From Helopsaltes ochotensis (taxonomy: Eukaryota > Chordata > Aves > Passeriformes > Locustellidae), in contig VXBM01000340.1 in NCBI GenBank assembly GCA_013400155.1, positions 1-64,000 of the forward strand: a stretch of DNA of 64,000 nucleotides, written 5' to 3'. The notes under the pieces are model-generated. The model saw nothing but the letters and a program-made list of their open reading frames with translations, did not search any database and had not been told where the DNA came from. Made by a program: the position numbers and the translations under genes. This document shows, one piece after another, positions 10,801-25,800 of this stretch; within the stretch, counting starts at the first letter, position 1, and every line of letters begins with the position of its first letter.

Positions 10801-13800
10801 AACCCCAGAAGTTCAAGCAGAGACCACTGCTCCACTGCCCAGCACCATCCCCACTATACACACTGCTCAGAGCTGCAGCGCTCCCCTTTGCTGGTGCTCC
10901 CAGGGTGCTGAAAGAAGGCCCAGCCCACCACCTGCCCAGGCTGCACTCACACTGATCGGCATGTTGGACTGAGCTGATCTCTGCTGCCAGGTGACAAAGA
11001 GGTTTTCAATCTTCATCTGTTTCTCCAGTTCTGAAGAAAAGAGAGCGATCACAAGAGCATCAAACCACAGCCCCAGATATTGCTACTCTCCTTCACTCCC
11101 ACCCTGAACAGGCCATAACCCATTCCCACAGAGAGTTGTCCCTTGACAAAACTCTTGTTCTGCTCCGATCTCCTTTTCCAGAAGTGAGATTTTTAGGCAA
11201 GCTCCCATGATATCAGCCACACTCCTTTACCTTTCCTCTCCATGCTCTTGATTTCCAGGAACTGGGCCCCATGCCGAGCCACAGGGTCAAAAGGTCCCAA
11301 GTCAGGCCCATGGGGTAAGCGCCTGATGGTGGTAACATCCCGCAGAGCTTCGTCAAAGGGCACCACGTCGGGATGGAAGTGCAGGGACGGGAGGCTGCGG
11401 GCAGAGCTGCTCAGGCGGCCTTGCTCCTTGCTGGGTGGGGGACATGGGCTCCGGATCAGCGCATCCACCTCCAAAGTGGAGTTCAGGAAAGGATTTGGCT
11501 CCTAAGTAAACAGACACAGCCATGAATGCCTCCTTACTGCCAGCCCTGGAGCAAGAACCCACACAGTAAATCCAGTTCTGGCCATCTGCTGAGATCGGTG
11601 TTAGCCTTTTCCACTACCAGTTCCAAGAAGAGCGTGCCTGGGCCCACCATGGCTCTACTGTGAAGTGGGAAGCCCTTTTCTCAGCCTCCACCTTAAGTAA
11701 TTCAGTCACAAATAAGTGCTGCCAGTAGAAGGACCTGGCTTCTCTTTCCATCTGTCTCCAAAAGCAGGGCAACAGTCTGGCTGGAGACAGTCAAGTTAGA
11801 CATGTGAATGTCTGGGGATGCCCTGCCAATCGGCACACAAAAGGTGCTTGCAAGGTTCCTCAGACTCCCAAGGCCCTTCCTGAAGAAGAACGGACTGTCC
11901 TGCCTGGTGTGGTGCCCTACCTGCTTGCTGTCCTCATGCCACGGTGTGTCCATGAAGCAGTGGTGGTGGAAGAGTCCCAGCTTTTGGCTGATCAGGCAGT
12001 GCACAATGTGCGACCGGGCATTCTGCCACTGCAGCAGGCGTGTCAGGGAGCAGTTCAAGTTGGCCCCCAGGTCTGGGGACCAGTTGTAAGTGTAGAGTGT
12101 CAGCTGGAGAGAGAGGAAGGGGAGAAAGACTTAAGGACATGCTCAGAGAGAGCCTGCATGGTGGCACAGGCTGTCCCAGATGTGCTGGTGGTACTTGCTG
12201 CAGGTGCAACCAGTTTCAGACGACAGAGAATGGCAACAGCTCAGTTACAGTCCCCTGTTAACAGCCACAGCCATTACTACCTTTTTGTCAATGATCTCCA
12301 TGAAGAGGAACCTTTGCCGGGGCACCAGGTCTCGACCAGCAAGGCTGGGATCAGAGCCTCTCTCTGCTGAGCTGAATTCCATGGCCTCAAAGCGCTGGAG
12401 CCCTTTGTGAGCTGGAAGAAGCCACAGTTCTGACCCTCAGTACCTGTTCATCCCACTTTAATGTCCCACCATGCCATTAAGCTGGCATGACAGGACATTT
12501 TGCCACAGTACTGCTCAGCTTGTCTGGAAATAAGCTGTTACAAGCACATTTTAGAATAGGGTCTCAGAAGGCAAAACCAGACAACCCACTGCCCACTTCT
12601 GGGCACAAGCAGTCTGTCCCAGTAAGGAGGGGAACCCTGTTCATTGATGTCCCTCACCCCAAAAGACCCCAGCACAGCCCCAGGGACCATGGCCAGGCAC
12701 TCACCCTGTTCCGTGCTGCAACGCCACTGCTGGAAATTGCGTCCCAGCAGGATGAAGTGTCTGATGACTCCAGGGCAAGGGCTGGCACTCTGACCAGACT
12801 TATAGGGCAGAAAGGCGGTGCCCCGATTGTAGCTGCAAAGAAAAGCCCCAGAGGTGGCTGCCAAGTAGAACTGTGGCAGTAAAGTACAGCTGATCAACAC
12901 CTGCTGGTGTCAAACAGCCACCTGTGAATCACATAACTCACCAGATCTTCTCAAAAACTTTGACAGTGGTGTCACTCGCCAGGGCAGTGACCAAGTTCAC
13001 CACTTCCACTAGGATGGAGTTCAGGAGGAAACGAGAAACCATCTCCAAGGAGCACTGCTGCACCGATGGGCACCCTGCATGGAAGATGTACTGTAGGACA
13101 AGGTGCCAAGCTGCCCCAGAGCCACATCCTGCCTACATGAGCAGTGGAGAGGGCTAAGGCAGGCAGAGCTGGAGAACAAGAACCTTATATGGACAAGAAG
13201 ATGAAGCCTGAAATAACCCCTGGTTTCAGGTTCTGGCCCAAAGTGGGACCTGGACCAAACACCCTGTATGCTCTGAGCACAGCACTTTATTTCCCTACTC
13301 ATTCCTTGTTCCTTGGCTTACTCCTCATCAGAGGAAGAGGAGAGCTCTACTTTGCCAGCAGGCGTGTGAGAGGATGTACAAACACCAAAGTGAAAGGTAC
13401 CCAGAAAGTAGCAATATGGCGGCCATACAACCCCAAATCCCTGCATAGGAAGAGTGCTCCTCCTTTCTGTCCCACCCTGCAAGAGGGTCTCCCATGCAAC
13501 ATCCCAGAGCATGTTGCAGAGGCTCAGATCCTCCATCCCTGCTACATGTGGGAGCTAAAGCACTACCACAGCTGCTTGTTGGAGTCCAGGTCTCTCCAAA
13601 GCAGCTGCAGGCAAGTTCAGCAAGCTCTGGACTCAGAGCACGGCAGACATAACCACAGGCCTTAGAAGGTTTGTTCTGATGCACAGGCATATGGCAGGTG
13701 TCCTTCCGGAGCCTTCTAATGCTGACGCTGGCCCTGAGACCAATGTGACTCTGGCAAGGTTTGGGGAGAGACAGGGTGTGTAACTAGGACCAGCAGATGG

Positions 13801-16800
13801 ATGGTGCCATAAGAGGACTTGCCCTGAGAGCTCTGGGTAGAAAGGCCCACCCCCAGCCCATCTGGAGGAGCTGGGATCTGAAACACATACCCAGGTGGTT
13901 CATGAAGGCCATCCACTGCTGGCACGTTTGATTGAAGAGTGGATGCAAGGTACCTACATCTCCTTCTTCCAACTGGCAGGCTCGGCGCCTGAGGAGAGGA
14001 AAGGGAAGCACAGTTACACTAGATCAGTCATCTGTAGTGAAGGTAGAAAAGTGCAACAGTCCCCTCACAGCTCCAGAGCAGAGCCCTGGGAGCCTCCTTT
14101 TTGGCTTGATACAATCCTTGAGCTGGGTCACTCTTGGTCAGTAGCCATATGAGTGTCAGGTGTTGTGCAGGGCCCCACAGTGCAGAGAAGGGATCCCAGC
14201 AACACTCCAGCAATAAGGGCTAAGGCTTTGTGTATGGAAGGCAGCTTTCCTAAACTGCCTGTGTAAGGGAGAAACTACAAGGAAAAAAATGTGGTCCAGA
14301 GGCCATCAGGATGCAGAGCAATGTACAACAGATTAGGGGAACATGTTGTTCCTAGCTGTCTAGCCTGCAGGCTGTGCTTGCCTCTGTGCCTGTTCCAGTT
14401 CAGCTGTGGCTGTGGCCCGATCCTGGCTCAGGTGCTGCTTGACATTCTCTGTCTTGTGCCGCCGTCTTGTGCGAGCCTCTTCTGGCCTCTCCAGCACAAT
14501 GTCATCAGTAGTCTTGGGGCTGCCCAGCTCTGAGGACTCTGCCTTGCTCTAGGGGGGAAAGGGGTAAGTTAATGCTGTGCACATACACAGCCCAGCCAGT
14601 GCTCTGATCTCAAAGTCCCTATTGCAAGCCTGGCTTCCCACCCCAGCCAGATCTCTACTGTCCATTCCTCATGGCCTGACACACCATGAGGACCTTACAG
14701 GCCCTGTTCCTGCAGCAACATTACCAGCATGTCCCAGAAGCTGCGGCGTCCCAGCTTGTTTGTGGGTGTCACTGGCTCTCCAGGGCTTGGTGAAGGTGCA
14801 GAGGTGAAGTGCAGGGGTGGAGGACAGCTCCTGCCAGGCCCCCCACTGGCCAGGGCCAGGCCCTTAGTCTCCGACATGGTCCTCCTTAGGCCTCCTGGGG
14901 AGACAAAGCAAATCAGACTCTGCAGAGCCTCCCCCTGCAAAGCTGCTGGGTACCCCATTGTGTCTGGCCAGAGCCTGGCTGGAGAGAAGGGAAAGAGCCA
15001 TCAGTAACATGCAGCAAAGTGAATTCAGTCTTGGGGAATAGATAGACCCTTAAATATCGCTTCCAACACCCATATCTATGATGCTTCTTCCCCAAGACAC
15101 CAGGGCACGCATATTGCAGAGAGGAGAGCAGTTTCCTCCCTCCTTGCCTACCCAACCAGATTCCCCCCAGCACAGCCAAGCTCCTGCAGGCCAGGCAGGA
15201 GGAGCAAAGCTGGGTGGAGGCCCAAGGTGGCCATCCTTGCCAGGCTCTCACCCGCAGAGCTCAGGTCCTCCAGGTCTGCAGCACTCAGGGGGCAGGCGGC
15301 CTCCACACACAGTGGGGCTGGCAGCACAAGGAACTCCATGACGGCATCGCAGAGTGCGTGACGCAGGGCCCCGCACAGCTTCTCCGACAGCTGCAGCAGG
15401 CTGATGTTGCCCTTTTCCCAGATATCCAGGCGCACCAGCACGCAAGGCCCTGTGGGGAAAGGGTGGTTCTGCATGGTTCTTCAACCCTGCTGCCTTCACC
15501 AGCCCTCCGAGGTGCCCCAGGGGCTGTGGAGGCTGCAGGCAAATGGCAGCTGATGGCCAACTCCCCACCTGAAGGCAGGGGGTCAGCCCCTGGCTGGTGC
15601 CTGCTGACGGCTGTGAGGCTTTCAAAGTCGCTGTCCTGCAGCAGGCCCACGATGGGTGAGGGGGAAGACAGCTTCAGAGGGTCAGGCCTCTCCTCGTGGG
15701 GCAGCAAGGTGGGGCTGCCATGCTCATCCACGAACGTCAGTGCAATGCATGCGATTCCTGCGGGGCAGAATCCGAGACAGCCTACATCAGCACAGCACCA
15801 AGGACACCCTCGCAGTGCCTGCCTACGCCTTGCCACCCTGCAGGTGGGACCATCATGTCACCAATTGAGTTGGACAGTGTCACTCAGCAGGCAGGGCCCA
15901 CAGGAGGGGAGGCAGCCAGGGGAGCAGAGGCTAGCTGTGCCTGTGGGGAGCCAGGGTAAGAAGCATGGGGTTTTGTACAGGGTATCCCCATCATTCCAAG
16001 AATCTCTCTCCTGTAGAGTCACAGCAGATTTCACCTTGCCCTGTAGGAGCTTCCTGGGTTGTCCAGCACCACATGCAAGAGGAAAGTATCTCCATTTGCA
16101 CCAGGAGAGCCTTTATGCAGATTGATCCAGGATGGGGCTCACCATCCTGTCCTCTTAAGGGACAGACTACAGGGCCCAGACACTCTTCAGCAGCCCCCTC
16201 CAGGCTGTGAAGAATGTAGAGTCCCTGCAGATATAACACCTTGTTGCAGATTACACTCACAGCCCCCTCCTCACTGTCCACCTGAACAAGAGTAGGTGCC
16301 TTTCCCATGCACTCCAACCAGGCAAGACTGGAGACAAGGCAGGCTCACACCCAGGACTAGCCTGGAGTCACTGTAGAGAAAAATTCAGAGCCTGCCTGTT
16401 AGCTCTCTATACTGAGCCCTACGCATGCACAGGACACTTCAGAGCTGCAGAGCAGCTGTGTGGTTCCTGCCTCAAAGCCCCTGTGCTGTGAGCCCTGGGA
16501 CACACAGGAGAAGCCCTACTATGGACCAGAGCAGAAACAAGAGCTGCCTCCCCATGACCCAGCTCAATGGCCAGGACACCAGGGAAGCACCAGGTCTAAA
16601 CCTCAAATTGTAACTCTAGATGTTCCCACTCCCTTTGAAAGCTCCCTGACTAAGCCAGCACTCAGATGGCTGGATGGCAAAGCTGTCCCAACACTGCCTA
16701 AAGGTGATGTGCCCAGATACAAATAACCTCAGCCCTACAACACTGCTGAGCCCATACTCTCTCCTTATCCATCCCAGCAAGGATGGCAGTGACACCAGAC

Positions 16801-19800
16801 TCCACTGCCACAGAGAAAACAGTGTTCCTGACTGGATCCGCAGTCTGCACTGAGGACAGTCGCCCTCTCTGCACAGAGACAAACCCAGCCCAATCAGGCT
16901 GTGCCCAGTCTAATCAGCAGCAGCACAACCAGACTCCATCATTCCTTGTGAAGCATAAGCTCTGCAGCAACCTTTCCTTCAAGGCATAGCAGACACAAGG
17001 GAGAGTGCACTGGGACAGAGAGATGCTCACAAAGGAGAGAGGTAGGCATTCAAATCAGAGGGCAGCTCATGTGCATCCACACTGAGGAAGGGAAACTACA
17101 GCTATGGGCAACCCCCACAGAGCCTCTTGCTGGAGCAGGGCAGCTCTCCAGGGCATGGGTGTCAATACAGGAGTATCAAGAGCAGGAAATCTGCCCCACA
17201 TGACAGTGAATATGAACTCTATCAACCACATTTTCTGTCTTTAAACAGTAAAGGGCACAAACTCCTCAACTGTCTAGCTTGGCAATCGGCCCCGGGCCCA
17301 CCAAAACGGCTGAATGATCATCTGCTAATTACAGACCATTTCCCTTTTCTTCTCCTAGATAAATTCCCACATTGAGCCCCTTCAGCTTCTGGCACATTTC
17401 CCTGTCACATCCAGTCCTGTACCTCTGCTCTGCTTCAGCCTGGCTGAGCTGAGGACATGAGAACAACCACACTTCAAGCAGGCCAGGTCAGCAGCCTGCC
17501 CCTGCCCAATGAGCAGAAAGGCTCTCCTCCACATTGCAGGGAACAAGGCTTCCAGGAGCATGGAGGAGTTGAAATCAAATTACTAAATCACGGATTTAAA
17601 AAAGCTAAGGAATTCAAAATCTGAGTTCTGGAGCTATAGAATGAGGTACATCAGCAAGAAATGCCAAGGGTCTTACTGCCTGGTGCATTGGAGGTGGGTG
17701 CAAGAGATCTGTGATCTCCCACGTGTGAGGGACTCTGAGCCCCCTCTGACCCAGGCTCACTGAAGTACAAAGCACACATCTTATGGTGCCTGGCCACTCC
17801 AGCCTGGCCTCTCCAGCCCTTTGCTAAGCAAGGAAACACCCGGGCACAGCCACTGGGAGAGTGATGATGTGACACCCTGGAGCATCAATGACATTTGAAC
17901 CTCAAGACTCCCATCTCCCTCAGGGAAGAGAAGCCTGTTTGGACCTGTGGGAAAAAAGATGCAGGATTTTGGAGTTCACTGCTTGCAAGCTAACAGGGAC
18001 CCTTGGCAGCTGGGAATCGCTGAGCTGCCACCTCAGGGCAACAGGTTCTGTTTGCTCATTTATCCAGCCAGCAAGAAACAGGGTTCAGCTAAATGGATAC
18101 ACACACACACAAGCACACAGAGGAGTCAGAGCTGAAGCCACAACACAAGGAAAACAAGAACAGCTGGGACCAGAGAGCTGCATGGGAAAAGGAGGTAGAG
18201 TAATACGTGGAGCCATGGGTGCTACCTTGGAAGTGAGAGAGTGGAAAGAGGTGCTGCACAAGGTCCGACATGGTACCTACATAACAGAAGAACATTCAAA
18301 CAGGCACGAGGGGCACAAGACACACAGTGGCTAGGTGACAGACCACACGGCCTGGACAAAATGTGACATGACCACCTGCTGCAGGGTGGGCCCTGTCCAA
18401 TCACTTCTCCAGCAGTCTAGAGAAAAAGGCAAGGACATTGTCCACACAGCCCATGCACAGTTCCATGCAGACAGATTTCCCTCTGCAGCAAGGCTTCTGC
18501 CACAACTGCTCCCACCTCCAGCCCCATGGAGCCTCTGTGCCCCACACTGAGGTCTTCTTGTGTCTAGAGCTGCTTCCTGCAGCAATAGGTCATGCTTAGC
18601 AAGTTGCTCTGTTGGGAGCCTTAGTTTGCTCCGCCACACATGCAGAGGTGTGCAGTCCCTCAGGCACGCACCTCACACACCTTCCAGCCATAGAGGAACA
18701 CAATCCTCCAGCACTGACCCTCCTCAGTCACTCACAGCTCTCCAGCATAGGAAACACCTCCCCAGCACACAGCCCCATACCCTGTTTCAGAAGAATTGAG
18801 CACAATACCTTTTCCACCAGTGCCTTGGCCACCTGGCTTGTTGTACAAATAGAGATCCTGGTCAGGGATGCTCCCATTGTGGTTGAAGTAGTGCTAAGGA
18901 GAACAAGGAAGAATACTGACACAGATTAGAGAACTTGCCTTAACTGGAAAGAGGCAGTTGTGTATATGCAGAGCTCATCCCCAAACCTGTAGAATCAAAT
19001 CCAGACCTGCTCAAAACACTTGCCAATACAGCCTTCACCACTGCTGGGGTGAAGGACCCCCTTACAGCACATACAGAGTTATGTGGCATTACATATCTGG
19101 CCTCACTCTCTGTCTTTACTATGGCTATGCTAAGGGGTGGGTAGCTGCTCCCAAATTTTTATTAGTCCTGATGTTTCAGTCCTTAGATCTGAGGGAGCCA
19201 TACAAGGAGCCAAGTTCAGCTTTGAAAAGGTGTCTTCTCCCATGCTCCTGGGAGATGACTGTGGGCATGAGCTTTGTGGTTGCTGCTTTTTGCACAGCGA
19301 CTGCCTGTCATGAAAGCATGGCTTGTCCGGGCTAATCAGGATGTGCTCCGTCCTGTAAAGCTCCCCCGGGCCTCAGGAGTTAGTGTCAGTTTCTCCCTAA
19401 GCCTCCATGGCAGAGCTGGCAGCATGGTGCCTGAGCTGCCCCAACAAATGCCCCCAGCAGCAGCTAGCAGCTGGGCAGACTGCTGTCCCAGCCCCAGCCC
19501 TCCTCACCTTGAAGTGGTGCTCCACGTTGCTGTCGGTGTACTTGGGGGTGTGCAGGAAGATGAGCAGGTTCTGGCGCAGGTAATAGGCCACGGCGTGCAG
19601 CCAGGGCAGGGCTGAGGGCGGCAGGGAGAACTGCAGGACCTCTGTGGGCGGCGTCCCGGGGGGCTGGATAAACTGCACACAGGAGGCTTTAAAACCCAGC
19701 TGGAACTAGTAGGCTGACCTGGGGCTCTAGTACTGATAAAAATTATGCCACTTGGCTCTGCAAAGGGGGAAATGTGGTGGGCAGAACCCTAGACAGTGCC

Positions 19801-22800
19801 CTGAGGCAGATCATAGAATATCCTGAATTAGATGGGACCCACAGGGATCGTCAAAGTCCAACTCCCGGCCCTGCCCAGGACAGCCCCAAGATGTGGGTAG
19901 ACATTCATTCCAAGGTGTGGGAAGGAGGACACAGGGATGTCCTGCCATGCTGCAAGCCCAGCAGAGGGAATCTCCCAGCTACCCTAGCACCCACACTGTA
20001 TATAGCTCAGTGAATGCTAGCCTGACCAAGCACTGGAGCAAGGAACACGATGTAGCAAACTGCTCCTGTTGGGGCAGGATACAGGTCAAAATGTAGGAAA
20101 GTGCTCTGGGATGAAGAGAGCAGATTAGCCAGTGAGGTACCTCCACATCTGCTGGGGTCAGCTTGCAGTTCCGCACCAGCATGACAGTGATGATGTCCAG
20201 GGTGGCCTCATCCAGGCGTCTGCGCAGCACTTTCACCAGCTCATCTGTGATCTCAGGTCCTGACAAGTGAGCAGAGGTATGAGCAGCTTTTTCACCCCAT
20301 CCAGTAAGAATGACTACAGCCCCCTCTCCCTTCCCTGTTCAGGATGTACCATCCTCATACTCACTTCCCACAGGGAACATGACTTTCCTCACCCTCAATT
20401 TCTTCAGACATATTTTTCTATGGGTTTATGATCACAAAAGACTGCTGGTGCAGTAGGCAAAGACAAATGCACTCCTGCACAGGATCTGTAGGAGGTTTTA
20501 TTGTGGGCTATGGATCCTTTCCTTATATTTTCACCCACACAGAACAGAGAGCAGCTCTGGACTAAGGAAGAGCTGTTTGTTTAGGAGGGAGAGTCCTCTC
20601 TCTTCAAGCAAAGAGGGCAGGGAGCAGAGCTTTGTTCCTTTGCTTTACATCAGCACAGCTTTGCTGCCAGGTGTCATAACACATACCTGCTGGGGCAACA
20701 CCATGGACCATCAGCTGGATGTGTCTGTCTATCTGTCCCACAGGGCGGGCAGAGTCCACACTACGGCATGAGGCAGTGTCCAGAGAGGAACGAGAACCCT
20801 GGAGAAACAAAAACAGCCATGTGGAAGTAGTTTCATATGAATTCTAGATCCATCATTGTCCCAGGTTGTCAGCAGAGTCAGGCGGACGCCACCCACTGCT
20901 GCAGCACTCCACACATCTACAGTGTAAGTTTTACCCCACATAAAATCCAGGTTGATGGAACTACTGAGTCCCCTCCACTCCTGTGACCATGAGCACCCAC
21001 GTCCACTTGCAGAGAGCAGCAGACTCACCATTAGATCCTCAGTGTAAATGGGCTCCTGGCTGCGTGTCAGTGCCAGCGAGCGAGACGATGCACTAAGGCT
21101 GCTCTCTGCTTCCCACACCTTCCCACTGTGGGTGGTTTCAGTCAGCCTGAATACAAGAGAAAGACATGTCAGCCTCCATTCCCAAGGATGACAGCATCGT
21201 ACATCCACAGAATATCCACATCTTCCTTGCTCTCCCCTGTGCATTGTAGGCCCTAGTCCTTAGAATGCGGAGTTTATGGAAAAATTGCTCTCTGGCTCCC
21301 TCAAAAAGGCATCATTTTTCCTCCCATGTAAAGGCTTAGCACAGTGAGAGCAGGATGGGCCTGGCTTGTTGTGACTGACTCATCAGAAATCATATATTTG
21401 CTGCTTGAGTCACAACAGGGTCCCTGAGGCTGGGTAGACACTTTCTGTCCCAAGGAGCTCTCAGTCTGGTGTAACACACATAGCAAGGCCAACAGGCCAA
21501 CAAGTCACGCTGGCTTCTTACCGGAGGTAGAAAACAGATTTAGTGGCACGTTCCTGATAGACAAACATATTCTTCCTGTTCACCACAGAGAAGGCGTTGA
21601 GCACCGAGCGAAGTGCCTGGATAGCTGTGGGCAATGTGGGACATTAGCTATCCCACATACCCTTCTCTGGAGTGCCAGTCCAGCCAGCAGCTGGACTCCT
21701 GACACACCAAACAGGAGGGAACCTGGGCTGTATGTACCTCGTGAGACCCCCATGTTGGGGCCCATCTTGAGACGTGAATGCACGTGGATGAGTGTGCTCC
21801 ACACCACCTCACAAGCAAAGTGCCCTGGCATGAACTGCATGGTGGCAGCCAGGTAGTCCCGGGGCTGGTAGCTCTCCTCTACAGAGTAATCTGTAAAGAA
21901 CAGAGGACACAGCTGGGGCCACAGCATGGAAGTTAACATCTTCTTAGGCATCTGTGTAGCACTGCAGCTGATGCATGGCCAAGGGAATATCCATACCATC
22001 TGTGGGCATCACACGCTGCCTGTATGAAGTATAAGGTGTTTCACTCTTCCAGATGTCCTCCTCACTTTCTGCCACCAGTAATGAGTTGCATATGTGGCTG
22101 TCATGCAGGTCCTGCAGCAGCAAGCGCTGCAAAGGATGAGGAAAGATTCGTTCTGTTGCTTGCACAGCAAGAAGTGTTTAGGGCAGACTGAGTCCCTTTT
22201 CCTATGACCCCCCCAAGCTGTGACTCCAGCTGAACTGGCTCCCCAGGCCCTCCTCTAAGCTAACCCGGAGAAGTCCCTTCTCATCTAAGCCATCTAATCA
22301 CTGGCAGGTCTGTTAGTGCCCTCTTAAGATTTATTACCTGGTTGACAACCCTGCAGATTTCACTGATCTTCTTCACCACCACCTGGTTGAGACTTTGGCA
22401 CTCCCCTGGCTGCTCCTCTTCTGTCTCTGCTGATGCTGCCTTCTCCACACTCAGGCTGCTTTATGAAGAAAGGGAGGATGGGGTCAGCAGTGCACCTGGA
22501 CAGTGCCCATCACTGGGAGGAGGAACACAGTGGGAAAGGATGGCAGTTTTCCCTTTAGAGAGCACCAATCTAGTCCTGCAACTTCCCACCCACACTGGGC
22601 AGGGAGGAGATCCTGTCCAAAGATGAGTGAGTGGCAACAAGGTCACAGTGCAGAGAGGCAGCGGTCAGACAGGGGACCCTCCTTACCGTGTGTGGTAATA
22701 AACCTCCACTCGGTCCTGATGGATCTTTATGATGAGCCAGAAATCCGGCATAAGGGGACACCTGGGTTCCTGGTCGCTCATTAACGCCTCCTCATACTCC

Positions 22801-25800
22801 GAGTCACTGCTTCCCCCATCATAACCTGCAATGTAGCCTCACTTCAGGCCTAGGCCTGGCAAAACACCTCCTCCCTGGGCAGGGCAGCCACTCACAAAGC
22901 CTGCCCACAGGGCTCGCCCCAGCCCAGGCACACACACCCCACAGAGTGTCACTATCAGTGCCACTGCACACTGTCATCCCCCCTGCCCCGGCAGACTCAC
23001 CCAGATGGTCAGAGTCCATGCTGCCCTGGCTCGACACGAGGCTCTGTACGCGGCTGGGACGCTGCCTGCTGGAGCCTGCAAAGAGAAGAGGCGTTTGACC
23101 ATGAAAGTACTTGCTAAGCCCCATCACATGCCCCATCCGCTGGAGAAACATCACGCCACAGGACAATCAGGCTGTGCTGGCCACGGGGAGGCAGTGCTGG
23201 GGAATGGGGCTCTCACAGCCATTACTGAAATCACCAGGAACTGCAGGTCATTAGGGATATCAGTGCAGCAGCACAGCCTAGTATCTTGGGTACTGTTAAG
23301 CACTGAATTGCCAGCACCCTGGCAAGGAAAAGACCAAAGTCCTGGGCACTAATGAGGGTATTTAGGGGCAGAAACAGGAGTAGCAGTTATATTCTGTATG
23401 TCAGAGCCAGAACTGGGCTGTTCCCTTAAAAGTTTCTGATGTTGAGGTACATCCTGTGCACAATGCAGCTCCTACCTTCCCTGCCCTGTGTTACAGACTC
23501 CGACAGGCTTGCTGCAGATGGTGTCACCAATGGTGATTTCTCACTGTTTCCCTTTTCAGAGGATGATGACGGCAATGACTGTATGGTCGTCTCTGGGACT
23601 GCCTCTTCCATGGAGTCCTGGCCTGCTGCTCTGCTTTGATCAAGTCTCAGCATATCTCCCGGAGCCTGCATAAAGAAAACATCACAAAAATGACCAGAAA
23701 AACAGGCACTAAAAAAATTTGCATCATCCTTCTACATTCTATTACCAGTGCCCTTCTCACTTTCTCACCAACAGATTGCTCAGTGCTTCTCACCTCATTC
23801 TGTGTGTGGCTGCCTCCACCTGCAGGGTTTCCTGTGTCCGGCACAATTCGTGTCTCACTCTCTGGCCACTCCCAGAGACCCCGGCTTTCTTCTGGGAGGA
23901 CACAGCTTGTGTGGTGTAACAGCTCAGAGCCTTCTGCCTCTGTTTCACTGCTCCCCTCCTGGCCTGCCTGGCCCAGGCCTGTCCTGGTGCTCCTTCCAGC
24001 TGGCTGCTGCAAACAGGGTGTCCTTGAAGGGTCTGGAGCAGCCCTCCTGGAGTGCAGGCGGCTGATGGAGATGTAGTGATAGTCATTGCCTTCTGCATTC
24101 AGCATATAACCTGGCAGAGCCATTCTTCTGAACTCCTGCAACACAGAGAAGAATAAGCATCCTGCTAACAAAGCATGATGCTACCTCAGGGCTTTCTCTT
24201 TACCTCCTTGAACTTCTCCAGAGAGTGCTCAGGCCCAAAGACAAACTGGAGCAGCACCACCTCGCTGTGGCAGCTGGGCCGGCCCTTGGAGTTATAGATG
24301 TGGGTGGCCACCCTGTGCAGGATGGAGGTGCTGATGACCTGCGAGTGACGCAGTGCTGACACAATCTCATCATCCAGGAGCCAGCGAATCTGAGCAGAGC
24401 AAGGACACAGAGCAACATCCAGATGACCTGTGCTTGCAAGCCTGCCTCAATTCTCACCCAAGCCTCCAACAGGATGAAGGCAGCCTGTCTCATCACCCAC
24501 ATCCCTCATCTCCTGAACGTACCTAAGAAAAGGCCTTTTAGAAGACAGCGCTGCCTGGCCCACCCCAACTACAGCAAGGATTTTCTCAGGGTAATCCCAT
24601 ACCTTTGGGAACCACAAGGCTAACAGCCTTTGTGACACCAATAAAGCCTAACAGCCAGTTCAGCTGACAGGTTGCAGCTTGCAGCAGGCTAGGAAGTGTG
24701 GAACAGCAGTTGTGTGCTCTAGCTGGAAGCAGAGAGGCAAATCTGACTCACCTCGTTCATAGTGGCTTCAATAGCCTGCCTGTGCACTCCAGGGAGGTTG
24801 GAAAGGGCAGGGTGCCTAGGAGACAGGAGACAAAGAATCAACCAGTCCTTCTCATTCGTGCAGCTCCCAGGCAGTAAAAGGAACTGGTGAGGGGCTTGCT
24901 ACACCTGCAATGCCATACCTCTCATCTCCAGTGGACGGGAGCCGTTCCAGGTTGTGCATGATATCCTCATCCGAGCGGAAAGACGACGGCTGCCCTGGAG
25001 AGCGTGCAAAGGACACACTGCTCTCTGAGGTGCATCTGTCACAGGAGAGAGAGCAGCCTGAGCGTTGGAGCTGGAGGATAAATAGACACAGAGTGCAGAA
25101 AAGGGATCTCTACAGAAGGTGAGCCTATCTAGGAAAGACTTTAGTTTTCTTAAGGCTGTGACAGGCTCTGTGAGAAGAAGAATCGTAAGTCCCAGTACAT
25201 GGAGATGAGCCAAGAATGTCTGGCTAGGGCAGGCAGAGGATGGGTGACTGGGCCTCTTTCCACCTACCTGTTGTGAAGGATGTCTGTGTTCACAACTTCT
25301 ATCTCCAGGGGCAGTGTCAACACAAAGATGTCCAGGGTCACGCAGAGGTCCCCCAAGTCAATGGTGTTCAAGCCCTGGCAGCTTTCCAGGCAGCCCAGAA
25401 CTTCCCCTGAGGAGAGATCACAAACCAAGGAACTCAAACAACAAACATCTCTGCTTACACACATACCCAGGCTGGCGGCAAGCACAGAGACTGCAAGAGG
25501 TGGCTGTCACACACACCTGGACAGGCTCAAGAAGGCCACCATGATCTTCCATGATCCTTTCAACCTTCCATGACCAATCCCACAGCAAGTGGGAGACCTG
25601 GTGAAAAGGCCCTTGTCTGATGATGGCAAGCCCTGGGGATTTACAGGGAAGGCTGGTCCAGGTCCATGCTGTTTAAGACACAGCATGTTTGTTCCAGGGG
25701 CTGCTCACCCAGCAGGGTCCTGACAGAAGCACTACTGCCATTTAACCTCCCAGCAAGAATTGTTCTTACCTAGGCAAGTTGGCAGGGACTGCACGGGCAT

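Noticed and set aside
15214..16125. 303-codon open frame on the plus strand
   Set aside because: It overlaps SZT2 exons 50-51 antisense, where GC-rich coding sequence suppresses stops. The translation matches no known family, and it runs across true exon-intron borders.
23647..24171. 174-codon minus-strand frame as a separate gene
   Set aside because: It is SZT2 exon 37 with intron read-through; splice sites at 24135 and 23794 fit the frame on both sides.
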